Origin: Thalassia testudinum | Taxonomy: Eukaryota > Streptophyta > Magnoliopsida > Alismatales > Hydrocharitaceae | Assembly: GCA_037157565.1 (NCBI GenBank) | Contig: JAZHRO010000013.1 | Coordinates: 39,126,501-39,190,500 of the forward strand | Length of the DNA: 64,000 nt | Reading direction: 5' to 3' | Shown here: piece by piece, positions 59,401 through 64,000 of the stretch | Numbering within the stretch: position 1 is the first letter of the stretch | Layout of the letters: every line of letters starts with the position of its first letter | Program-made: the position numbers and the translations under genes | The notes under the pieces: model-generated | Database searches by the model: none | The model's input: the letters and a program-made list of their open reading frames with translations, nothing else | Told to the model about the DNA's origin: nothing

Positions 59401-60022
59401 TGACTTCGTTTACAGATCTGCAACAAAGGTGAAAAGTCAATAAAGGCAATCTTTGCATTTTCTCCCAGACAACGCAAAACAGAATGTTAAGTGCTTACGT
59501 GCAGCAAGACTTAGGAAAGAAGTGATAATTCATTGGTGAGGGGTATCCACCTGGAAGAACAATGTTGCACATAAAAAATGAAACACAAAGAGCCATGATA
59601 TGAGAAAGCCACAACTCAAAGAATGGTGATTCCTTATGTCAATCTGCACAATAATAATTCTCCCTTTTCCAAACAAACAAAAAGAAAAACAAAGGGAACA
59701 AGTTAACCTTCATAAGGACTCTGTTGCAACCTAAATTGCAATAAAGCCACCAAAAAATTATTTATTCCGGAAAACAATTCAAATAGGTTGGTGTTTTAGT
59801 GCACAGCTCTGCTATAATGGGACCCAAAACCAATAGAAGATTGCAGATATACCAGAGGATTATTAATCTTTTTCATATGTGCATAGAAAGAAAACCACAA
59901 TGACATGAATGCAGAAACTTACCTGCAGCAATAGTGGCCTCATGTACCACCTCATCAATTTCATCAGTGGTTATTCCTGGTCGAATAACACGAGCTGCCG
60001 CATCTAAAACTTCCCTTGCAAT
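17367..60022 (-). CDS. MAP1A: Methionine aminopeptidase 1A, ten C-terminal coding exons spread over 42.7 kb
   Basis: This cytosolic-type metalloprotease (M24A) removes the initiator Met from nascent proteins. Exons, 5' to 3': 60022-59923, 59550-59499, 59417-59376, 25510-25449, 25372-25274, 25097-25024, 24950-24881, 24098-24033, 23943-23855 and 17444-17367. Together they give 732 bp, 243 codons and a TAA stop with no disruption; every intron is GT-AG and all phases join. In this fragment the metal ligands are D76, D87, H150, E183 and E214. Their spacings (11, 63, 33, 31) equal those of bacterial enzyme positions 97, 108, 171, 204 and 235. H59 in CHGIP matches the substrate-binding His. The protein ends DVFPWLKK, like plant MAP1A. 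The N-terminal zinc-finger exons are not in the window, so the 5' end is partial. The gene is probably functional. Its introns are packed with retroelements. Confidence 0.93.
17445..19924. other. MAP1A last intron, distal part; no gene seen
   Basis: AT-rich intron sequence. A tRNA-like A-box word (cccaagtggttaag) occurs near 18597 without a convincing B box. No element boundary was recognised. Confidence 0.45.
19925..20430 (-). repeat. Probable solo LTR or LTR remnant related to copia E
   Basis: The order of motifs parallels the LTRs at 43394-43962 and 58361-58895. It runs through a gtgga...cccaacagggRcagtcca stretch, a GA-rich run, an attattatttgactcaaa segment, and then atagggagaacatatcccacaaaataa. 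It ends in a block with CACGTG at 20379 and 20412 and CACATGG between. No adjacent internal region was found. The ends are approximate. Confidence 0.5.
20435..20472. repeat. Micro-insertion scar K
   Basis: gtttaaatgtactt (20435-20448) and gttcaaatgtactt (20459-20472) match at 13/14 and flank TTCAAAAATT. This is the opposite orientation to scars A-D, as in scar E. The evidence is weaker because the insert is less T/A pure. Confidence 0.4.
20473..21699. other. MAP1A last intron; possible SINE-like relic near 21045-21110
   Basis: The stretch contains tggtagagtggtaaagc at about 21049 (resembling a pol III A box) and aaggtcatgggaatcatg near 21083 (B-box-like but degraded). No poly-A tail or flanking duplication could be defined, so the SINE idea is weak. 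Otherwise nothing was recognised. Confidence 0.25.
21700..22070 (-). repeat. LTR-like remnant with (AATCA)n run
   Basis: It has a GA-rich start (gagagaggagaggag), attgttgtatccaactcaat, a ctctatataaag element, and an end block with gtggcactgccacgtag, in the same order as the copia E LTR family. It includes the microsatellite (tcaaa)n at about 21838-21858. Neither internal sequence nor clear ends are visible. Confidence 0.4.
22378..22939. repeat. 281-bp tandem duplication
   Basis: cagcctYgaatccaagaatcaaccac begins at 22378 and at 22659, and similarity continues through the whole 281-bp unit at roughly 95%. Both copies are open in several frames on each strand, but no protein family was recognised. 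The duplication lies inside the last MAP1A intron. Confidence 0.9.
22940..23854. other. MAP1A last intron, proximal part; no gene seen
   Basis: Includes a purine run of gagg/gggag units at about 23229-23254. On the minus strand about 23040-22900 reads as an open peptide ([20 protein letters not shown]) that flows into the 281-bp repeat. I do not recognise it. Confidence 0.35.
23855..23943 (-). CDS. MAP1A: MAP1A visible exon 9
   Basis: 89 bp encoding [19 protein letters not shown] and [10 protein letters not shown], with metal ligand E214. The donor is CTTTTG|GTAGCC. Reading through gives a premature stop at 23843, so the donor is used. Confidence 0.93.
24033..24098 (-). CDS. MAP1A: MAP1A visible exon 8
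   Basis: 66 bp encoding [19 protein letters not shown] and INA, with metal ligand E183. The intron to exon 7 is 782 bp. Confidence 0.94.
24603..24649. repeat. Micro-insertion scar D
   Basis: taacaatgtgcatctt (24603-24618) and taatgatgtgcttctt (24634-24649) match at 13/16. They flank TTTTTTTTTGAGAGG (24619-24633). It sits in MAP1A intron 7. Confidence 0.5.
24881..24950 (-). CDS. MAP1A: MAP1A visible exon 7
   Basis: 70 bp encoding [18 protein letters not shown] and IPHYG, with metal ligand H150. The donor is GTATCC. The intron to exon 6 is 73 bp. Confidence 0.93.
25024..25097 (-). CDS. MAP1A: MAP1A visible exon 6
   Basis: 74 bp encoding [19 protein letters not shown] and MSGLSV. The intron to exon 5 is 176 bp. 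Confidence 0.94.
25274..25372 (-). CDS. MAP1A: MAP1A visible exon 5
   Basis: 99 bp encoding [19 protein letters not shown] and onward to CLEKAISI, with metal ligand D87. The intron to exon 4 is 76 bp. Confidence 0.95.
25449..25510 (-). CDS. MAP1A: MAP1A visible exon 4 (follows the giant intron)
   Basis: 62 bp encoding [20 protein letters not shown], with metal ligand D76. The acceptor is TTTTTTACAG and the donor GTATGAGG. Its phase and sequence continue exon 3 exactly. Confidence 0.95.
25915..26645. repeat. GCATGCCG-rich dispersed repeat with internal minisatellite
   Basis: The ends carry related words in opposite orientation: tttaaatgtttcgg near 25918, and cgatttcgacatttcaaacc read inverted near 26640. 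Both arms are dense in GGCATGCCG-like motifs. The core (about 26045-26300) is a minisatellite built from ggctggacaggggaaattggc and ggagggaatc units. Its translations ([20 protein letters not shown]) are by-products of the repeat. A direct duplication with a 90-bp offset follows (starts 26327 and 26417, atgttttttaataggctcaaat). It is probably a non-autonomous transposable element of unassigned class. Confidence 0.55.
26698..26744. repeat. Micro-insertion scar C (perfect 17-bp direct repeats)
   Basis: ccaatatgcatcatatt at 26698-26714 and 26728-26744, identical, flanks the 13-bp insert TTTTTTGAAAAGT. It is just right of the GCATGCCG repeat in the giant intron. Confidence 0.75.
26745..27494. other. 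Giant intron; nothing recognised
   Basis: AT-rich sequence between the GCATGCCG repeat and copia C. No motif was recognised. Confidence 0.45.
27495..27638 (-). repeat. Copia C 3' LTR
   Basis: 144 bp. On the minus strand it starts TGTTAGATGGTGACTTTA. It is colinear with 31609-31752. Confidence 0.75.
31609..31752 (-). repeat. Copia C 5' LTR
   Basis: 144 bp. On the minus strand it starts TGTTAAATGGTGGCTTTA and abuts the primer site. A target duplication could not be confirmed (attcg against ataca). Confidence 0.75.
31753..33000. other. Giant intron; nothing recognised
   Basis: Includes a TG-rich stretch (31818-31900). No conserved coding pattern on either strand. Confidence 0.45.
33001..33388. 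repeat. 195-bp tandem duplication
   Basis: The unit starting taaggaccagtcgaaacaac at 33001 recurs at 33196 (taaggaacaggtgaaacaac) and stays alignable to about 33388, at over 90% identity by eye. Each copy contains the near-palindromes ctagctggctag and ttagctagcaa. No coding content was seen. Confidence 0.9.
33389..33727. other. Giant intron; TG/AT-rich spacer
   Basis: The stretch 33550-33727 is rich in acatgtacat-type alternating purine-pyrimidine. Nothing else was recognised. Confidence 0.4.
33728..34936 (-). mobile_element. TRIM-like non-autonomous LTR retrotransposon (1,209 bp)
   Basis: It has terminal direct repeats: the right copy 34739-34936 (198 bp, tgttagag...ctctaaca, a perfect 8-bp inverted end pair) and a shorter left copy of about 33728-33853 that lacks roughly 80 bp. 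The 5-bp sequence ATGTA flanks both sides (33723-33727 and 34937-34941), as expected for a target duplication. On the minus strand TGGTACCTGGAC abuts the right LTR, in the position of a primer site and starting TGGTA. About 890 bp of interior has no gag or pol. Orientation is inferred from the primer-site side. Confidence 0.8.
35107..35239 (-). repeat. Copia D 3' LTR
   Basis: 133 bp, tgttgagg...gctcaaca on the plus strand. About 12 differences from the 5' LTR by eye (about 91% identity). Confidence 0.93.
38214..38834 (-). pseudogene. Copia D leader/gag-position region, Ala/Ser-rich
   Basis: On the minus strand it begins [17 protein letters not shown] and then becomes GC-rich with runs such as [12 protein letters not shown] and repeated [16 protein letters not shown] peptides. 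It ends [14 protein letters not shown] just before protease. The nucleotide sequence has locally repeated gatgg/accatcgc patterns. No CX2C zinc knuckle or UBN2-like gag was found, so the element looks unable to make its own capsid. Confidence 0.55.
38916..39048 (-). repeat. Copia D 5' LTR
   Basis: 133 bp, same length and ends as 35107-35239, adjoining the primer site. Confidence 0.93.
39054..40897. other. Giant intron; nothing recognised
   Basis: AT-rich, many stops in all frames. No repeat structure or protein motif was recognised. Confidence 0.45.
40898..42361 (-). mobile_element. 5'-truncated L1-type LINE
   Basis: On the minus strand the C-terminal half of a plant L1 ORF2 is read. [21 protein letters not shown] is near 42280, with [15 protein letters not shown] and [19 protein letters not shown] following. 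The post-RT region FKFWTHNW and the zf-RVT domain ([12 protein letters not shown] near 41200) come next. Stops and frame changes are present. The 3' end is a poly-A tract (T9 on the plus strand, 40898-40906) preceded by TACCCTCAAAAT. The 5' truncation lies near 42361, where KLKMNVA-like sequence stops. A flanking duplication was not found. Confidence 0.85.
42362..42407. repeat. Micro-insertion scar E (perfect 17-bp direct repeats, reverse orientation)
   Basis: agtttctattcttgtat at 42362-42378 and 42391-42407, identical, flanks the 12-bp insert CCCCTCAAAAAA. The insert resembles the 3' end of the L1 LINE (CCCTCAAAA) that terminates next to it. Confidence 0.75.
42408..43393. other. Giant intron, with an RTE-like LINE relic at about 42925-43200
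   Basis: On the plus strand about 42928-42960 reads [13 protein letters not shown], followed by an Arg/Lys-rich GRPKK-like segment at about 43005-43035 (KSRRRPKKC). This matches the C-terminal tail of RTE-clade LINE proteins, as also seen at 50900-51100. It is very short and frame-shifted. The rest is unrecognised. Confidence 0.4.
43394..43962 (-). repeat. Copia E 3' LTR
   Basis: 569 bp. Contains CACGTG at 43904 and 43936, and the minus-strand TATA element tataaatag near 43675. Aligned along its length with 58361-58895. Confidence 0.88.
44115..45878 (+). repeat. Athila 5' LTR
   Basis: About 1,764 bp, tgatgtgcacacatc...gttaatta. Colinear with 55508-57298, with many C-to-T type differences. 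Confidence 0.9.
45879..47201 (+). other. Athila primer site and 5' leader
   Basis: After the primer site comes AT-rich leader DNA without a conserved ORF. The sequence cagaatggttccagcga occurs twice (47159 and 47280), a small internal duplication next to the gag start. Confidence 0.6.
47202..48326 (+). pseudogene. Athila gag
   Basis: Reads MADQPPPPP, a stop, then a Retrotrans_gag-like core: [39 protein letters not shown] and [14 protein letters not shown]. It continues after a stop at 47716 with [18 protein letters not shown]. The structural capsid protein is broken by stops at 47222, 47716 and 48324. Confidence 0.85.
48833..49735 (+). pseudogene. Athila protease region
   Basis: Contains [18 protein letters not shown] near 49266, the DLGAS form of the retroviral-type aspartic protease found in Athila. 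Upstream is a Glu/Lys-rich linker. A stop at 49437 and a frame change follow. Confidence 0.82.
49795..51182 (+). mobile_element. RTE-type LINE fragment inserted in the Athila element
   Basis: Plus-strand reading of an RTE reverse transcriptase with many stops: [19 protein letters not shown] near 49858, [29 protein letters not shown] near 50020, then [11 protein letters not shown] near 50505 and FKYLGSIL near 50599. The tail reads [11 protein letters not shown] near 51020 and ends IHIADPT near 51136, followed by a ttgttgttgt end. Seventeen-base repeats with two mismatches flank it (49778-49794 and 51183-51199). It is 5'-truncated. Confidence 0.88.
51183..52076 (+). pseudogene. Athila reverse transcriptase
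   Basis: The linker [20 protein letters not shown] (near 51250) leads into [54 protein letters not shown], and the active site [10 protein letters not shown] near 51982. Stops occur at 51839 and 52070. Confidence 0.88.
52077..52780 (+). pseudogene. Athila RNase H region
   Basis: A connection segment ([20 protein letters not shown] near 52117) is followed by [19 protein letters not shown] near 52405, [20 protein letters not shown] and the tail [10 protein letters not shown] near 52736. Stops and a frameshift near 52576 interrupt it. Confidence 0.82.
52950..54125 (+). pseudogene. Athila integrase
   Basis: The zinc-binding HHCC module ([17 protein letters not shown] and CSRCQ) is at about 53050-53180. 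The core has WDINFMKPF near 53249 and the second Asp in [13 protein letters not shown] near 53423. The expected third acidic residue falls in [12 protein letters not shown] near 53535, where Glu appears to be Asp. The C-terminus reads [20 protein letters not shown] near 53943. Stops at 53302 and 53512, with frameshifts. Confidence 0.85.
54126..55507. other. Athila 3' non-coding spacer with a 210-bp-offset direct repeat
   Basis: gtatggctRgcaagttRYcgYaggtttgaYgc starts at 54707 and again at 54917, with about 70 bp of similarity. The spacer ends in a short purine tract before the 3' LTR. No env-like frame was seen. Confidence 0.65.
55508..57298 (+). repeat. Athila 3' LTR
   Basis: About 1,791 bp, tgtaatgtacacacatc...gctaatca, preceded by a short purine tract (atggggg). 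Confidence 0.9.
57299..58229 (-). pseudogene. Copia E gag, 5' part, with stops
   Basis: Minus-strand reading from the ATG complement at 58227-58229. It gives [30 protein letters not shown], a long UBN2-like stretch ([40 protein letters not shown]) and then the zinc-knuckle-like motif. At least two stops interrupt it. The C-terminal 30 or so codons lie at 44024-44114, across the Athila insertion. Confidence 0.7.
58361..58895 (-). repeat. Copia E 5' LTR
   Basis: 535 bp, tgtcagatt...cccaaca on the plus strand, with CACGTG at 58869. It lacks the second G-box segment present in the 3' LTR. Confidence 0.88.
58896..59375. other. Last 480 bp of giant-intron DNA next to exon 3
   Basis: AT-rich intron DNA between copia E and the exon 3 donor. 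Nothing recognised. Confidence 0.6.
59376..59417 (-). CDS. MAP1A: MAP1A visible exon 3 (precedes the giant intron)
   Basis: 42 bp encoding [14 protein letters not shown], including the substrate-binding His. The acceptor is TTGCAG and the donor AAG|GTCAGA. The intron to exon 2 is 81 bp. Confidence 0.95.
59499..59550 (-). CDS. MAP1A: MAP1A visible exon 2
   Basis: 52 bp encoding [17 protein letters not shown]. The acceptor is TTCCAG and the donor GTAAGC. The intron to exon 1 is 372 bp. Confidence 0.95.
59923..60022 (-). CDS. MAP1A: MAP1A visible exon 1
   Basis: 100 bp between CCAATGCAG and GTAAGTTT. It encodes [16 protein letters not shown] and onward to EATIAA, and leaves phase 1. The missing upstream exon should end just before this conserved segment. 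Confidence 0.93.
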
Positions 60023-62454
60023 CTGCATTGGAGCATCAAAAGCCCAAGAAGAGATATGCCAAAATTATTCTACGAATGAGTTAAACAACAAAAGAAACGT
60101 AGCAGTGCCTTCAGGTCATTAATAGCATAAGTGGCAATTTCTTGTTGCTCTCCTGTTCAACATCTCATTGTTGAATGAAGGTAGGATTCGCACCTCAGAC
60201 ATCATAAGCAGTGCCTCTTTTGAGAAACTTAGAAAAGACAAAGTATGGTTACCTTATAGAAGCCATTTCTCTCTCTGAGAAACAATGCAGTTCAGCACAT
60301 TTGATACCCTACAACTCTACAGCTATCAAAGAAGAACCACACTGGTTTATAAACACCTTGTGTCTCTTCAAAATGCTATAAATACTCAAACGTAGATAAT
60401 ATGTCCCAACCCCATAATTCTTGCCATCTCTCCCACCATATGGGAGTTACTAAGATTTTTAGGCTATAGGTTTTCTTTATTTAGAATATTTGGTTGTCTA
60501 TTTTTTATTCCTGTTTGCATTTTTCTATTTCTGTCAAGACCACTTTATAATTCTTCCACCCTAACTCTCTATATAAATAGGCATCAACTCCTTTGAGCCA
60601 CAACTGCCTCCAGTGTTGACGCCAATCCATTTCCCTCTTCAAGTCCTCCTGTTGAACCACACACTGCAACCTCCTGTCCTGTCCTGAACTAGAATGCAAA
60701 CTCAAACTACTAGCTTGACTTGACTTTAGCTACAGGGACAGTTTCACTGACCACCAATAAGCTAGAGCAGGAAAAAGGTTCTCCCATTGATTTCCACTTC
60801 CTCTCCTCCCTCTCAACCTTTGTAAGGTCACTGGAGTCTTTTGCACTATCAAGAATAGCCACCCCCTATAAAGCTTCCACCCTGGCCTGTTCTCTGCATT
60901 GTCAGACTTCTTTCTTGAAGATGATCAATGCACCTCTCGAATGTTGTGACATCAGAGCAAAAGTATGAGTCCCGAACTAAAGGGGGGGAACCTCCCCCCA
61001 CTTGTCAAGCACCATGTCCCTAAAACCTAGCTTCAACAAGGACTTTTCAAACTTGAAGTAACTCGTGTAGGTAACACATTCATTAGAGTTCCACAGTAAG
61101 TGAACATGGTCGGAAAAAGGCCTCACTTCAGCAGTGACGTCAGCCATCTGAAACATCTCTGCATTAAGTTGATCATTCAAGCCATGGTTCAATAATTAGA
61201 TTTTTACACTGAGCTTATACAATGTTTTGCTTTTTGCTCCAGCATGTAACAAGATTCCTAGCTATATACATGAAAAAATCAGTTATGGACTTCCTAAACT
61301 GAGGCACCATGCATAGTTTGCATCAATCTAAGCCACCACACAAGGAACTTTCCTTTTGTAGACTGTTGAATTGTATTTGCATAAATGGTTGTATTTGCAT
61401 AAATGGATCTTGAGTGTGGATCCATTTACCTTGTGTGCTTAATATTGTACTCACAGCTCACCATTTCTTTTATCGTCCAGTGCTCTAGTAGTTTTTCCCT
61501 CTTTTTTAGGAAGGCTTTCCACATAAAGATCATGGGTATTTCTGATTATTTGTGATTACTTTCATTCAAAATGGTATCAAAGATGACATTTAACTCATGT
61601 TGTTTAGAATTACTGATTAGAGAATCCCTTTCACATTGTACAAGGTGCTTGTCATGATGTGTGTGGCACAACAAAGGTTGTATCAGATCAAGACAATCAA
61701 GGAGGTGCTTGTGGTTCTTCTCTCATCAGTCCTCTCAGCCTTACCACTCTATTTTATTTCCTTTTAAGGATGGCATCTACAGTCCTGTAGAGAATTGATG
61801 CAATCGAGAGGAGATTTCTTTGAGTTTCTAGCTCTGGGAAAATTTCATTCCTTTGGTACCTTAGGAGGTGGTTTGTTAATCCTGAATCTTTAGGTAATGA
61901 ACAGGGCCCTCCTCACAAAGTGGGTTATTGCACTCATGAGTCCTAAACTCCCTGTTTGGGAAGGGATTCTACGTGACTCTGATGGTGATACTATTGATCG
62001 TGGGGAGAATTGACACCCCCAGTGCTTCACAATTTCGGGTGGCCTTACAGAAGATTCTATGTTGGGCCCCATAGCAGAAGCTTGTTAGAGACAATTCTTG
62101 CTTCCTCTTTCGAACTCATGAATGGTCCCTACAGGGTGTTATTGCTCCTGCTTATCCTAGGTTGGCCACTTTATGTACAAATCAATTGGCCATCATCGTT
62201 GAGTGTTACATATGGGAGTTGGGCACTTCCTTTGTTTCACTCCTTGCCTAATTGCAGGGCGGATTTACAAGTTATAAAAAATGCTATTGGTTTAGATTGA
62301 TTTGCCAAACATGGGACTTTAGCCTAAGACTCCAATGATGCTCTTTTATGTTTTGAAAAAAGTAAAAGGCTAGTCAAACTAGCGAGGTGAATGACTGGAA
62401 TTATGCTCTATTATTAAATGAATCAATAAATGATCTTTCCAACAACCTCATCCT
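60023..62454. other. Intron DNA upstream of MAP1A visible exon 1; possible LTR remnant at 60430-60620
   Basis: I found no further MAP1A exon. An LTR-like stretch carries ctctatataaatagg near 60570 (plus strand), but no primer site or partner was found. A perfect 18-bp tandem pair (ttgtatttgcataaatgg) lies at about 61372-61407. Confidence 0.35.
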
Positions 62455-62560
62455 TCATGATTGAATAAAGCATATGGAGTTGGATCTCCATTTCATTCGC
62501 AAGAAGATTGACTCTGGAGTTCTTTACTTGCCATTAAGGGTGTCAGAGCAGACTTAGACC
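62455..62560 (+). pseudogene. Copia RNase H relic
   Basis: Reads KHMELDLHFIRKKIDSGVLY, matching the KHIELDxHFIREKI segment at the end of copia RNase H. The flanks are degraded. It is too short to assign to any neighbouring element. Confidence 0.6.
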
Positions 62561-63606
62561 TAACTAACCCAACCCATAACTGACCCAAACAAAGGACCCA
62601 AACCCGATTAGATTGGCATGTATTACCTGCTCAAGCAATGAAGTGCCTAATTGCACATGATACAATGTTGATAGGTGCCGTTAGGCTGCATTTGCTTGCG
62701 AATAAGAGTTAACAGGTGGGATAAGGATGGGCTTGGGTGTGGGTTGCACAGGATACAAGACACCATCAAAAGTTGTGTCCACATGGATTTCAAAGCCCAC
62801 TAACACTCTCTTCTCACATATAACTCAAAAAATACTACCTAATAATGACAATCCATCACATCAAAACCCACCAACTCTCTCTTCTCACACAAAACCACTA
62901 TACCGATCATTAACAAGCCTCCCAATCATTACAATCCCACCAATTATTACAAACCCACCAACCAAACACCTTCTTATACTTATTCCACTCCACTTCTATC
63001 CCAAAATAGCACTATCCCCCAACCAAATGCAGCCTTAGGTGCTTGACTACACCATGCCTAGCCATTAGTAGCATCTGCTCGCACCTTGGACATAAGGTTA
63101 TGCATGAGCTTGTAGGTGCTCAACTACACCACGCCTAGGTGGCAATGAAACATGCACAATGCATGCAAGCACCTATAGGTGATCTCGTAGCATTGCAACT
63201 AGACAAGCATCATTGATGCTATAAACTGCACTTGACGTGCCCTCGTTGCCAAAGTTGCACCTTTGACCTATGCATAAAGAGATTTTGCAATCAAGGAAGG
63301 AAAGATGCTTTTAGTGGAGTTGAAAGAAGGGATAATGAGATGGGTATCGTATTTGCTGCGATAATTCCATGTTTAAAGAAATGATCAACTTATATTATCG
63401 AGAAACTTTAGCCTTCTTGTAGAAGATTGTCAATGAAAAGTACATTCATACTCTTATTGAAATAAGTGGATGCAAAACAAAAGCCAAAATGAAAATAATC
63501 TCAATACACCCTCTATAACCTCCCTCCCATATTTTCATACTCAAAATCTAATCGAATTTTATCAAGTTAATCTAGTGATGGTTTCACCACTTTTTTTTTA
63601 GAACAA
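62561..63606. other. Intron DNA; nothing recognised
   Basis: C-rich/AT-rich stretch (62790-63010) and paired sentences around gtgcttgactacaccatgcctag (63040) and gtgctcaactacaccacgcctag (63116), a 76-bp-offset direct repeat. No gene recognised. Confidence 0.4.
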
Positions 63607-64000
63607 TGTTGAGAAAGATGTCCTTTATAGTCTACTAGTTCAACTTTTCCTTGGCTATTCTAGTTTGTTTTTCCTTAAGGACATAGTTGTAATTTATCCC
63701 ATAACCTCTCCCTATATATAGAGGTCTAGGACTTCTTTTGAGAATGACAAAACTCATTTTACTTCTTCACATTGTATCAGAGCAATGACCCTAGACCGGA
63801 GCTCCATACCTTCCTGTTCTCCCCCCACTTTCCTTTCTCTACCAAATAACAAAGTTTTTGGGGATTTGTGCCTCTCTTGAGAAGGAGAGGTTCATTTCTT
63901 AAGATTTTTTCGAGGTCCTAAGCCCTAGGTCACAAGACAGAAGGGAAGGGACCCTCGATTTTGGTCACCACCATTATGAAAGTGGTCACTGGTGACCAAC
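63607..64000 (+). mobile_element. Copia F: 5' LTR and start of interior, continues right
   Basis: The LTR is 63607-63771 (tgttgagaaag...cttcttcaca) with a TATA box (ctatatataga near 63711). The primer site TTGTATCAGAGCAATGA starts at 63772, close to the TGGTATCAGAGC of tRNA-iMet-primed copia elements. The interior runs off the window. Confidence 0.78.

Noticed and set aside
60977..61192. Minus-strand 71-codon frame as an upstream MAP1A exon
   Set aside because: The sequence does not resemble the MAP1A N-terminal zinc-finger region or linker, and no fitting splice phase to 60022 was found.

Overview
This is nuclear DNA from a flowering plant. The evidence is spliced minus-strand genes with GT-AG introns, Ty1/copia and Athila-type Ty3/gypsy retrotransposons, L1- and RTE-type LINEs, a TRIM-like element and MITE-like repeats. 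I cannot name the species. All calls were made by reading the sequence; percentages and alignments are hand-made.

Two host genes can be supported, both on the minus strand and both partial. (1) A methionine aminopeptidase type 1A gene (MAP1A). Ten exons, from 60022 down to 17367, encode the last 243 residues with every splice phase compatible and all five metal ligands present. Its N-terminal exons lie to the right of the window. Exons 3 and 4 are separated by a 33,865-bp intron, and the last two exons by a 6,410-bp intron. (2) The first two coding exons (6839-6704 and 4983-4907) of a nucleotide-sugar transporter resembling UGNT1. The rest of that gene lies beyond the left edge.

Layout. 1-3770: two degenerate copia elements, one inserted in the other, inside or downstream of the transporter gene. 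4907-7345: transporter exons and promoter. 7346-17366: intergenic, with two related MITEs, a cluster of GTTAAC sites, a 77-bp tandem repeat and a GC-rich block without recognisable coding content. 17367-25510: MAP1A exons 10 to 4, with LTR-like remnants and a 281-bp tandem duplication in the last intron. 25511-59375: the giant intron. It holds a minisatellite-bearing repeat, copia C (27495-31752), a 195-bp tandem duplication, a TRIM-like element (33728-34936), copia D (35107-39048), an L1 LINE (40898-42361) and a three-level nest. In the nest, an RTE LINE sits in an Athila element, which sits in a short copia element that carries gag but no pol. 59376-60022: MAP1A exons 3 to 1. 60023-64000: upstream intron with a copia RNase H relic and a copia 5' LTR running off the right edge.

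No new biochemical system is evident. The strongest unusual signals are the apparently functional MAP1A gene that splices across about 34 kb of nested retroelements, the complementary gag-only and pol-only copia elements, and a set of about seven tiny scars (10-15 bp, oligo-T plus GA-rich). The scars are flanked by 14-17 bp direct repeats and look like the ultimate 5' truncation of LINE or SINE insertions.
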